Shown: piece by piece, positions 13,948 to 20,940 of the stretch
Layout of the letters: every line of letters begins with the position of its first letter
Position numbering within the stretch: the stretch's first letter is position 1
From: JAAYDI01 sp052034005
GTDB taxonomy: Bacteria > Planctomycetota > Planctomycetia > Pirellulales > Pirellulaceae
DNA: 23,463 bases
Reading direction: 5' to 3'
Assembly: GCA_052034005.1 (NCBI GenBank)
Contig: JBPOJB010000050.1
Span: 1 to 23,463, forward strand
Program-made: the position numbers and the translations under genes
Notes under the pieces: model-generated
Databases searched by the model: none
Told to the model about the DNA's origin: nothing
The model's input: the letters and a program-made list of their open reading frames with translations, nothing else

Positions 13948-15387
13948 CTAACTCGCCGGCAGATCATCCCAGGGCGGCCGCCAGAGCGGGAGGCGCGGCA
14001 GCAGGGCGACCACCGTGTCGTGGGCCAAGCGCGTGGAGACGGCGAGTCTCCCGGAGGCGATGGCGTTTCGGACATCGAGGTGGCCCAGCAGCAGCTGGGT
14101 CAGATCATAGCGGGAACAACGCAGGTAGCTGCGGCCAAGCGTGCCCTGCACCAGCTGCAGATTGCGTCGACTGATCACCAGCCGGTACTTCTCGTCGTTG
14201 ACCAGCAGGCCCAGCTGGCAGGGACGCGGCAAGCCGGCGGCGACGACGCGCGCGAACAGGTGGCGACCGACCGACTTGAGGAACCGGCCCGGCTTGAACA
14301 GGTTGGCCATGAACACCATGCCTTTGTCGGCCTCGTGGCAGGAGTGCTGGCCGCCGGCGGCCAGCAGCAGTGCGTGCAACGGGTCGTCGGGCGGCGCATC
14401 GACCCGCACGCGATGGAAATCACGCTCGATCGCATCCCCGCACACGCGGGCAAGCAACTGGATCGCGACCTCCGGGTGTTGGCGCCCGCACATCATCTCC
14501 AAGATCCGCCCTTCGCGGGTCGCCGCGTAGCCCACGATCGGCGCAAGCGACTCGTCCAGTTCCAACCGGTCGGGGCCGTCGATGGCGACGTAAATGCTCT
14601 CGTTGCCGCCGCGTCGCACGAGCCAGTGCCAGTACGCCTCGGTGCGCGCCAAGGCCCCATAGACGTTCTGGGTATTCTCGGCGTACAACCGCGTCAACGC
14701 CGCCTGCTCCATTTGCCGCCAGAGCCGGATGTTGTAGGTCTTACGGCCGGGTCGCAGGTTGATCACCGGGCTGCTCCGCAACCGATCCGCCTCGCGCACA
14801 TGCAGACAAGACAGGATTTCCCGCGACCCGGCGGTCGAATAGCTGTGTCGCCCGCAGACCACCCAGCCACGCTTCGTGTAGAAACCGGGCCGGTCGGTGC
14901 GCAACAGCCCCAGCACGGCACCCTGTTGGACAAGCGTCTTGCGCGCGGCCGCCAACAGCGCGGTTGCGCAGCCTTGCTCGCGGTACTCCGGCAAGGTGGC
15001 GACGTCCGCCACCAGCCCGACCGGCAACACGATGTCCCCGAAATACAGTTCGCGATGCAGGATGCGCAAGTGCGCAATGATCCGGGAACCGCTCTTGACC
15101 AGGAGCCGATCGGCCGGCTCGTAGGTCGGGTCCTCCAACTGTGCCTGATACTCGGCAGGCGACGGCTGCTGGAGCACGCTCACAAGAAACTGATAGATGG
15201 CCGGCTGGTCTGCCGGGGTCGCCGCCACCACGCGCCAGGACGCCTGGCGTGACGCGCCGGATCGCCGCGCCGCGGTCGAATCCGACTGCACAATCTGGCA
15301 GTTGCCTCTCTCTCGCGTCCGCCCGGCCGTATCATTCCGACCGTCACCCTGCCCCACCCGCCGTACCGACGGAACCGAAGAATTCAT
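13948..15387 (-). CDS. Eis-like GNAT family N-acetyltransferase
   Basis: The product is 479 residues. Residues ~52-190 form a GNAT acyl-CoA-binding domain; the motif A loop REQGCATALL (136-145) follows the strand VGLVADVATLPEY, as in acetyl-CoA-binding GNATs. A second GNAT-like half spans ~200-345, and the C-terminal ~100 residues have the character of the SCP2-like domain of Eis-type acetyltransferases, which are ~400 residues long. The first 50 residues are polar, Arg/Ser-rich and without family match, so a later start is possible; however AAGGGA nine bases before ATG 15387 supports the long form. The acceptor substrate is unknown; Eis proteins acetylate amines of aminoglycosides or proteins. 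It is the last gene of a leftward cluster, 156 nt after the previous gene. Confidence 0.75.
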   Translation of the reverse strand: MNSSVPSVRRVGQGDGRNDTAGRTRERGNCQIVQSDSTAARRSGASRQASWRVVAATPADQPAIYQFLVSVLQQPSPAEYQAQLEDPTYEPADRLLVKSGSRIIAHLRILHRELYFGDIVLPVGLVADVATLPEYREQGCATALLAAARKTLVQQGAVLGLLRTDRPGFYTKRGWVVCGRHSYSTAGSREILSCLHVREADRLRSSPVINLRPGRKTYNIRLWRQMEQAALTRLYAENTQNVYGALARTEAYWHWLVRRGGNESIYVAIDGPDRLELDESLAPIVGYAATREGRILEMMCGRQHPEVAIQLLARVCGDAIERDFHRVRVDAPPDDPLHALLLAAGGQHSCHEADKGMVFMANLFKPGRFLKSVGRHLFARVVAAGLPRPCQLGLLVNDEKYRLVISRRNLQLVQGTLGRSYLRCSRYDLTQLLLGHLDVRNAIASGRLAVSTRLAHDTVVALLPRLPLWRPPWDDLPAS

Positions 15388-15543
15388 TTCTCAGAATCCC
15401 TTCCGCATGCGGACTCACCACGCGCAGTCCTCTCGCTCCCGTGCTGATCGAGAGAACCCTCACCGGGACACTCCGGCGGCCTGTCGTTCACGCCGCTGGA
15501 CTGCTGGAGTCCATGCCCCCAAATGAACCGCTTGCCCCATAGG

Positions 15544-17154
15544 TTACGGTTCTTGTCGCGAAAGATCCAGTAGGCGTGTCCGCAGACTCTCGGCGGGGAA
15601 CAGACAGAAGGCGTACTCCCGCGAGTCGAGGATGGCCCGCTTCCGCCACAACGCGCGCAACTCGCTCCGCTCTCGAACCAACTGCGCGCGTCGATCCTCC
15701 AACAACGCGTACAGCGCGCGGTTGATACGCTCCATCGCCTCATGACGCGCACGGCGCTCGTGCGGCAGCGCCGGTCGTGCGATCCACCGCCGCTTCTCGG
15801 CCACCAACTGCTGCGCCGCCCGGTCGCCATCCACGTACAACTCGGGATGGTACCGCAGCTCACGCATCAACTGGTCGATGCGGGCGATGTCCGCCTGCTC
15901 GACCCGGCAGGGCGGCAGAGGCAGTTTCAGCGTGGCCGTGGCCACCAGGTACTCCAGGGGCTCGACCCCGAAGAAGCGCCGCACGATCGCGTCGGTCAGC
16001 TGGTCATACTTGGCCCCGCCGATCCCGTGGATGAAAATGTCGCTCAACACCAGCCGGGCGAACATGGTTGTGACCAGCGCGCGGGGGCGCAGCCGAACCC
16101 CTTGCGCGTGCCAGGCACCCAACTGCTCGACCGAACGCCCGATATCCTCCGGCGTGGCGACGTTCAGTCGGATCCGCAGCGCGCGGCGGTCGGTCAACAC
16201 GACGGCCGATCCCTCCCGGCGCACGAACACCGGCCGCCGCGCCGGCTCCTGGTCGGTCCAGAACCAGAAGGGAACCTCCCACCACTCATCCTGTCGCAGC
16301 AGGTCCGGCACGGGGTGCGTGTGGCTGCGCACGCGGTTGACCCGTCGATACGCGGTCAGCACGCTGTTGTGCGTCTCCTGCAGGCGCTCGACCTCGCGCA
16401 ACAAGCACAGCGCGAACAGGCGGAACGGCCAGTCGTCACAGACCTGGCTCAGGGGCAGCTCTAATGTGGACAATCCCCATTGACCTTCCAGCGTGTGGCG
16501 GGCTCGGGCCAGCGCACGTCCCAGGTTGCCGTCCGCCGCCAGCGCCCGGGTGGCCAGCGGCCAGAGTTCCCGGATCAACGGTTCGCGGACCAGCGGCCGC
16601 ACCGCCTCCGCCACGCGCGAGCCGAACGCTGCGAACCGGTCGGGGTCCAGCACGCGCCGCTCCTCGTAGGGGATCGGTGCCGATTCGGCATCCAGGGCCA
16701 CCGAAACGACAACCGGATCCTGGGCCGATCCGGTCGGCACGCGGATCGCCGCGCTCTTGACCGCATCGTTGTCCACCAGCAGATTGACCGCGTGCGAGCC
16801 GGTCCGCCGGGCGAGCGACGAGAGCACGAAGTTCTTGAACCACACGCCCGGGTGGACGAGTTCCGGCTGGTGCCCCGCCATGATCAACGGGGCCTCGGCG
16901 CCGAGCTCATCATCTTGGAGCGTGCGGTAGGCGGCCGTGTACGCGCGGGCCTTCTCGAGCAGCCGCTGGCGAGCCTCCGCCTGCAGTTCGCTCAGGCGGT
17001 ATCCGGCCAGGTCCACATCCATCTGCTGCCGCGACGCGGTATTCTGTTCCAGAAACGCCCCTTCGTCCGACAACGGCGGGTCGAAGAGCGTCTCTCCGTC
17101 CGCGCGCGGTGCACGCAGGCGCCGGTAAGCAATCGAGTCGGCAATCTCGTTCAT
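15544..17154 (-). CDS. Conserved protein of unknown function, distantly BshC-like
   Basis: The product is 536 residues, soluble, without signal peptide. The N-terminal part has MAGHQPELVHPGVWFKNFVLSS (split at 91-112): a Gly-His-Gln motif followed by a Pro and a Lys, reminiscent of the GHQ-containing N-terminus of BshC, the putative cysteine-adding enzyme of bacillithiol synthesis. Further on come NLLVDNDAVKSAAIRVP and, at ~370-390, DIFIHGIGGAKYDQLTD, a conserved-looking signature. The C-terminal ~100 residues are Arg/Ala/Glu-rich and probably helical (coiled coil). I recall similar proteins as hypotheticals of Planctomycetota; assignment to BshC is tentative. The start overlaps the GT2 stop by four bases (ATGA), and GGGAG precedes it, indicating translational coupling. 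Confidence 0.75.
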   Translation of the reverse strand: MNEIADSIAYRRLRAPRADGETLFDPPLSDEGAFLEQNTASRQQMDVDLAGYRLSELQAEARQRLLEKARAYTAAYRTLQDDELGAEAPLIMAGHQPELVHPGVWFKNFVLSSLARRTGSHAVNLLVDNDAVKSAAIRVPTGSAQDPVVVSVALDAESAPIPYEERRVLDPDRFAAFGSRVAEAVRPLVREPLIRELWPLATRALAADGNLGRALARARHTLEGQWGLSTLELPLSQVCDDWPFRLFALCLLREVERLQETHNSVLTAYRRVNRVRSHTHPVPDLLRQDEWWEVPFWFWTDQEPARRPVFVRREGSAVVLTDRRALRIRLNVATPEDIGRSVEQLGAWHAQGVRLRPRALVTTMFARLVLSDIFIHGIGGAKYDQLTDAIVRRFFGVEPLEYLVATATLKLPLPPCRVEQADIARIDQLMRELRYHPELYVDGDRAAQQLVAEKRRWIARPALPHERRARHEAMERINRALYALLEDRRAQLVRERSELRALWRKRAILDSREYAFCLFPAESLRTRLLDLSRQEP

Positions 17155-17906
17155 CCGCCACTCCCGCCGATGGTCCTGCCGGCCACTACAGGCCAGTCCA
17201 ACCCCGCCTCCCGCATGCTCCGTTCCAACACCGCGTAGTAGTACCGCAACCGCGTGTCCGCATCATCCAGCATGCCGCCAAACGACCGCTCTTCCTCCAG
17301 GTACACCAACGGGACCGGCAACTCCATGATCCGCAGCCCCAACGCCACGGCCTGGACCCACAACTCCAGCGGCATCGCGTAGCCCGTCTCCCGCAGGCGC
17401 AGGCGGCTCAGCGCCGACACGCGATACGCCTTGAAGCCGCAGAAGGCGTCCGTCAACCGGAGCCCCAGCCGCTGGTTCAACTCCGCGGTGACCTGCCGGT
17501 TGATCCGCTGCCGCTGGACCGGCGGCGCCGAATCGCCGGCGTATCGCTGCAAGTACCGACTGCCCGAAACGATATCCACGTCGCGGCAGGCGGCCGCAAA
17601 CTGCGGGATCCGCTGCGGCTCGTGCTGCCCATCACAATCGATCGTCACCAACACGTCATAACCCTCGCGAGCCGCGCATTGGAACGCCGTCATCAACGCC
17701 GCGCCGTACCCCAGGTTCCGCGCGTGCGTCTCGACTGTCACGTCCCCACGCGCGGCCAATCGAGCAGCCGTCTCATCGGTCGATCCGTCGTCGACCACCA
17801 GCACGGCCGGGCTGTAGCGGCACACTTCGTCCAACACGCCGTCCACATGACGCGCTTCGTTGAACACCGGCAACGCGGTCAGGACTCGGACCGGCAAATC
17901 GACCAT
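17151..17906 (-). CDS. Family 2 glycosyltransferase, polyprenyl-phosphate-mannose-synthase-like
   Basis: The product is 251 residues, a GT-A fold enzyme with no membrane segment. It has the N-terminal ALPVFNEA (11-18), the nucleotide-binding VVDDGSTDET (37-46) and the metal-binding Asp-x-Asp in TIDCDGQHEP (89-97). GFKAYR and the spacing fit enzymes of the DPM1 type that transfer a sugar from a nucleotide donor to a polyprenyl phosphate; other lipid or glycan acceptors are possible. ATG 17906 is preferred; an in-frame GTG at 17951 would add 15 Gly/Ser-rich residues without a ribosome binding site. The gene leads the leftward cluster and overlaps the next gene by four bases (ATGA). A good promoter lies at 18009-18036. 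Confidence 0.9.
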   Translation of the reverse strand: MVDLPVRVLTALPVFNEARHVDGVLDEVCRYSPAVLVVDDGSTDETAARLAARGDVTVETHARNLGYGAALMTAFQCAAREGYDVLVTIDCDGQHEPQRIPQFAAACRDVDIVSGSRYLQRYAGDSAPPVQRQRINRQVTAELNQRLGLRLTDAFCGFKAYRVSALSRLRLRETGYAMPLELWVQAVALGLRIMELPVPLVYLEEERSFGGMLDDADTRLRYYYAVLERSMREAGLDWPVVAGRTIGGSGG

Positions 17907-18266
17907 CGCACCAGACCCGGACAAAGACCCACCCGGCCCCCTGCCGACCACCGCCGGCCGGGCGCCGTCGGCAAGCCGCGCACGGGAACACCTGCCCGAC
18001 GGCGACCAATTCTAAATGTGATAGTCGGCACGTCAACTTCGCACACCACCAGTGCGGGTGGAACCGGCCGTCCCGCGGCCGACACCGAGCCTCAGAACGA
18101 ACAAATTGAAGAAGGACCCCGCAACCGGTAGACTCAAGAGGGTCGCGCGGCCAAACGAGGGACACGCCGGAGCGCTTTTGGTAGATTATTGGCGTAGGCG
18201 TGCGACGTTCCACCCGTGGCCGCCAGGTCACGTCCCTGGGCACCTCCTGAAGATCCGGTGAGCAGC
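17907..18266. other. Divergent intergenic region between the GT2 and receiver-ATPase genes
   Basis: These 360 bp contain no gene. A good leftward promoter is at 18009-18036. On the rightward side, an AT-rich TAGATTATT near 18182-18190 is a possible -10 region for the receiver-ATPase genes, but no matching -35 box was found. Confidence 0.6.
18009..18036 (-). promoter_or_regulatory. Sigma70-type promoter of the GT2 gene cluster
   Basis: Reading leftward, TTGACG (18036-18031, 5/6 to consensus) is followed after 16 bp by TAGAAT (18014-18009, 5/6). Transcription would start near 18002, about 95 nt before the GT2 ATG. This is the best promoter match in the window and stands out in a GC-rich background. 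Confidence 0.6.
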
Positions 18267-19169
18267 ATGACCAACATACTGATAGTGGACGATTCGGCGG
18301 TCGATCGGCGCATCGTCGGTGGGTTGCTCGCGCAGCGGTCGGACTTTCGCGTCACCTATGCGGAGGACGGCACCGACGCGTTGCGGAACATGGAATCCGC
18401 GCGTCCCGACATCGTGGTGACGGACATCAACATGCCCGGCAAGAACGGCCTGGAGCTGGTGCGGGCCATGCGCATCCATTTCGCGGGGGTGCCGGTCATC
18501 CTGATCACGGGGCAGGGCAGCGAGGAGCTGGCGGTGCAGGCGTTGGAGCACGGCGCCGCCAGCTACGTTCCCAAGGAGATCCTCCACGAGACGCTCATCA
18601 ACACCATCGATGACGTCCTGGCGCTGGCCAGCGCGAAGCGCAGTTATGAACGGCTGATCGGCAGCATCGACCGGACCGAGTTCGAGTTCACGTTGGAGAA
18701 CGACCCGGCGCTGATCGATCCGTTCGTGGAACTGTTCCAGCAGGTTGTGCACGGCATGGGCTTGTGTGACGATACCGACCGGTTCCGGGTCGGCATGGCG
18801 CTCAAGGAGGCGCTCGCCAACGCGCTGTATCACGGCAATCTGGAAATGAGTTTTGAACAGACGCGGGCCAGTGCCGACGCGTTGATGGCTGGAGAGGACG
18901 TGGCCGCGGTGAGCGAACGACTCGCCCGGCCCGAGTTCGCCGCGCGCCGCATCCACATCCGCGTCCGCATCGACAACCGGCAGGCGGAGTTCGTGATCCG
19001 GGACGACGGCCGGGGGTTCGACACCGCGCTGCTGCCCGGCAAGGGCGACCTGGGCTCCCTGGACGCCGACGGGGGCCGCGGGATCGTCCTGATGCGCGCC
19101 TTTATGGACGAGGTGACGTACAACGACCTCGGCAACGAGGTGACGTTAATCAAGCGGCCACGCGAGTAG
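18267..19169 (+). CDS. Response-regulator receiver fused to an RsbW-like ATPase domain (copy 1)
   Basis: The product is 300 residues. Residues 1-120 form a receiver domain with acidic Asp8/Asp9, phospho-acceptor Asp53 (VTDINMPG), Thr81 and Lys103, all in canonical places. Residues ~135-300 form a GHKL ATPase domain of the RsbW/SpoIIAB (HATPase_c_2) type: N-box ALKEALANALYHGNLE (178-193, Asn185), G1 box RDDGRGFD (245-252) and GGRGIVLMRAFMDEV (269-283). There is no dimerisation-phosphoacceptor His domain, so it is not a classical histidine kinase. A plausible role is phosphorylation-controlled anti-sigma or serine-kinase activity in a partner-switching pathway; no anti-anti-sigma factor or phosphatase gene is nearby. 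ATG 18267 is preceded by GGTGA; a GTG at 18258 is a minor alternative. Confidence 0.88.
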   Translation: MTNILIVDDSAVDRRIVGGLLAQRSDFRVTYAEDGTDALRNMESARPDIVVTDINMPGKNGLELVRAMRIHFAGVPVILITGQGSEELAVQALEHGAASYVPKEILHETLINTIDDVLALASAKRSYERLIGSIDRTEFEFTLENDPALIDPFVELFQQVVHGMGLCDDTDRFRVGMALKEALANALYHGNLEMSFEQTRASADALMAGEDVAAVSERLARPEFAARRIHIRVRIDNRQAEFVIRDDGRGFDTALLPGKGDLGSLDADGGRGIVLMRAFMDEVTYNDLGNEVTLIKRPRE

Positions 19170-19213
19170 GCCGTGGGGGGGTTCGGACTGCGGCCTGGTC
19201 CAGTAGGTGAGCC

Positions 19214-20116
19214 ATGCCGAGAGTGCTCGTAGTGGACGACTCAGCGGTGGACCGCGCCCGGGCGGCGGGGCTGCTCCAGCAATTCCCGGGGCTCACCGTC
19301 GAATTCGCGACCGACGGCGCCGAGGCGCTGGAGCGCCTTGCGCACCACGCGCCCGACCTCGTCTTGACCGACCTGATCATGCCGGGCATGGACGGCCTGG
19401 AGCTGGTCGGGCAGATCGTCAGCCGACACCCGCTGATCCCGGTCATCCTGATGACAGGGCGGGGCAGTGAGGAGACGGCGGTCCGCGCGCTCAAGGCCGG
19501 CGCCGCCAGTTACGTACCCAAGAGCCTGCTCGCGCCGATGCTCGTGGAGACCGTCGAAAGCGTCCTCGAAGCGGCTCAAGAGGAACGCCACGCGATCCGG
19601 CTGATGGGCTGCCTGACCCACAGCGAGACCTGCTTCCGCATCGACAACGACGCGTCCCTGATCGGCCCGCTGATCAAGCACCTCCATCGTACGCTCCGCA
19701 CCATCGGGACCTGTGATCACGCGAGCGGCATCCGCGTGTGCGTGGCCCTGGAAGAGGCCATCAACAACGCCCTGTACCATGGGAACCTGGAGATCGACTC
19801 CACCGTCCGCGCCGGAGACGCCGAGATGTATCGGCAACTGGTCGCCGAGCGCCTGGCGACCGCCCCCTTCCGCGACCGCTGGATCGACGTGCAGGCCCGG
19901 TTCACCTGCCGGGAAGCGACGTTCCTCGTGCGCGACCAGGGGCCCGGGTTCGATCCGGCGTCACTGCCCGATCCGACCGAGCCCGCGAACCTGGAGAAGG
20001 CCAGCGGGCGCGGCTTGCTCCTGATGCGCACGTTCATGGACTCGGTCCAGTACAACGGTCGCGGCAACGAAGTGATCATGGTCAAACGCCACCCGACACC
20101 CCCGAACGTCGCTTGA
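19214..20116 (+). CDS. Response-regulator receiver fused to an RsbW-like ATPase domain (copy 2)
   Basis: The product is 300 residues, the same length as the preceding gene and clearly its paralogue. Receiver residues Asp8/Asp9, Asp53 (LTDLIMPG), Thr81 and Lys103 fall at identical positions. The ATPase half has N-box ALEEAINNALYHGNLE (Asn185), G1 box RDQGPGFD (240-247) and SGRGLLLMRTFMDSV. In the G1 box, copy 1's Asp-Asp-Gly-Arg-Gly becomes Asp-Gln-Gly-Pro-Gly, the common form in RsbW. Both copies have an insert between N-box and the next strand with a shared ERLA...F..R.I pattern. AGGTGA five bases before ATG 19214 fixes the start. It is 44 nt after copy 1, so probably cotranscribed. Its stop codon lies in a hairpin shared with the convergent Nif3 gene. 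Confidence 0.88.
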   Translation: MPRVLVVDDSAVDRARAAGLLQQFPGLTVEFATDGAEALERLAHHAPDLVLTDLIMPGMDGLELVGQIVSRHPLIPVILMTGRGSEETAVRALKAGAASYVPKSLLAPMLVETVESVLEAAQEERHAIRLMGCLTHSETCFRIDNDASLIGPLIKHLHRTLRTIGTCDHASGIRVCVALEEAINNALYHGNLEIDSTVRAGDAEMYRQLVAERLATAPFRDRWIDVQARFTCREATFLVRDQGPGFDPASLPDPTEPANLEKASGRGLLLMRTFMDSVQYNGRGNEVIMVKRHPTPPNVA

Positions 20117-20132
20117 CGGCGCGGCGTCAAGC
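20111..20132. terminator. Symmetric hairpin carrying the stop codons of two convergent genes
   Basis: GCTTGACG (20111-20118) and CGTCAAGC (20125-20132) are perfect reverse complements around the six-base loop GCGCGG. The TGA of the receiver-ATPase gene (20114-20116) is in the left arm and the TGA of the Nif3 gene (complement of 20127-20129) is in the right arm. Both genes therefore end with the same bases, GCTTGA. No T-tract follows. It is a likely bidirectional termination or 3'-end-protecting structure. Confidence 0.55.
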
Positions 20133-20918
20133 CCAGCCGATGGGGTCCTGCTCGGCGACGCTCGACCAGGCTTCGACATCCGGAAACTCGGCCGCCAACT
20201 GCTCCGCCAGGCATTCCACCGCGAACCGCTCGCTCGCAAAATGGCCGGGCAACAGGAGCGCGACCTGGACCGCTTCCGCCTCCAGGCAGGTGTGCAAGTT
20301 CGTCTCTCCGAGCACCAGCAGGTCGCAGCCCGCGGCCCGGGCCTGCGGGAGGAACGAACCGCCGGCGCCGCAGGCGACGGCCACCGTCGTGATCGGCGCG
20401 TCGAGCCGCCCCACGAACTGCAGACGCTCGATCGCCAGGAACTGTTTGAGGCGCGCGGCGACTTCGGCCAGCGTGCCGGACCGGGGCAGCTTGCCGACGC
20501 GGCCGCCCCCGGTCCCTTCCGGCGCGTCGGCGACCGCCTGCAGCGGGACGATGTCCACCAGCCCCAGCCCCTCGGCCAGCCGCTGGTTGATCCCCTGCCG
20601 CGCGGAGTCGAAGGCGGTGTGGGGGCTGTAGATCGCCACGCTGTGCGTGATCAGCTGCCACAGCAGGCGCCCCGCCGTCGTGTCCGTGACCACGCGCCGC
20701 ACCGGCTGGAAGGGCAGCGGATGGTGGCTGACAACCAGGTCCGCACGCCGCGCCACCGCCTCCCCCGCGCTGGCCGGCGTGATCGTCAGGCAGGTCATCA
20801 CGCGCGACACCGGGGACGCCGGATCGCCGGCCAGCAGCCCGACATTGTCCCACGATTCGGCCAGCCCGGGCGGCGCGCAGGCCGCGAGATAGTCGCAGAT
20901 CCTACCGAGCGAAGGCAT
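20127..20918 (-). CDS. Nif3-like dinuclear metal centre protein
   Basis: The product is 263 residues, normal for short Nif3/YbgI proteins, which form toroidal hexamers with two metal ions per subunit. Visible signatures are WDNVGLLAGD (23-32), His65-His66-Pro (VVSHHPLPF), HTAFDSA (100-106; canonical His-Thr-Asn-x-Asp) and the C-terminal GHFASER, where His and Glu are metal ligands. The usual Asn after His-Thr is Ala here, and the strand normally reading Leu-Asp-(Val/Ala)-Thr is CLTITPA. Biochemical function of the family is unsettled (annotated as GTP cyclohydrolase I type 2 in some databases). GGAAGGGGG seven bases before ATG 20918 supports the start. It lies 22 nt after cardiolipin synthase on the same strand. 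Confidence 0.9.
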   Translation of the reverse strand: MPSLGRICDYLAACAPPGLAESWDNVGLLAGDPASPVSRVMTCLTITPASAGEAVARRADLVVSHHPLPFQPVRRVVTDTTAGRLLWQLITHSVAIYSPHTAFDSARQGINQRLAEGLGLVDIVPLQAVADAPEGTGGGRVGKLPRSGTLAEVAARLKQFLAIERLQFVGRLDAPITTVAVACGAGGSFLPQARAAGCDLLVLGETNLHTCLEAEAVQVALLLPGHFASERFAVECLAEQLAAEFPDVEAWSSVAEQDPIGWA

Positions 20919-20940
20919 GGCCGTCCCCCTTCCTGCGCGG

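Noticed and set aside
13879..15252. 457-codon open frame on the plus strand
   Set aside because: Antisense to the Eis-like gene; no domain, Gln/His/Arg-rich shadow composition.
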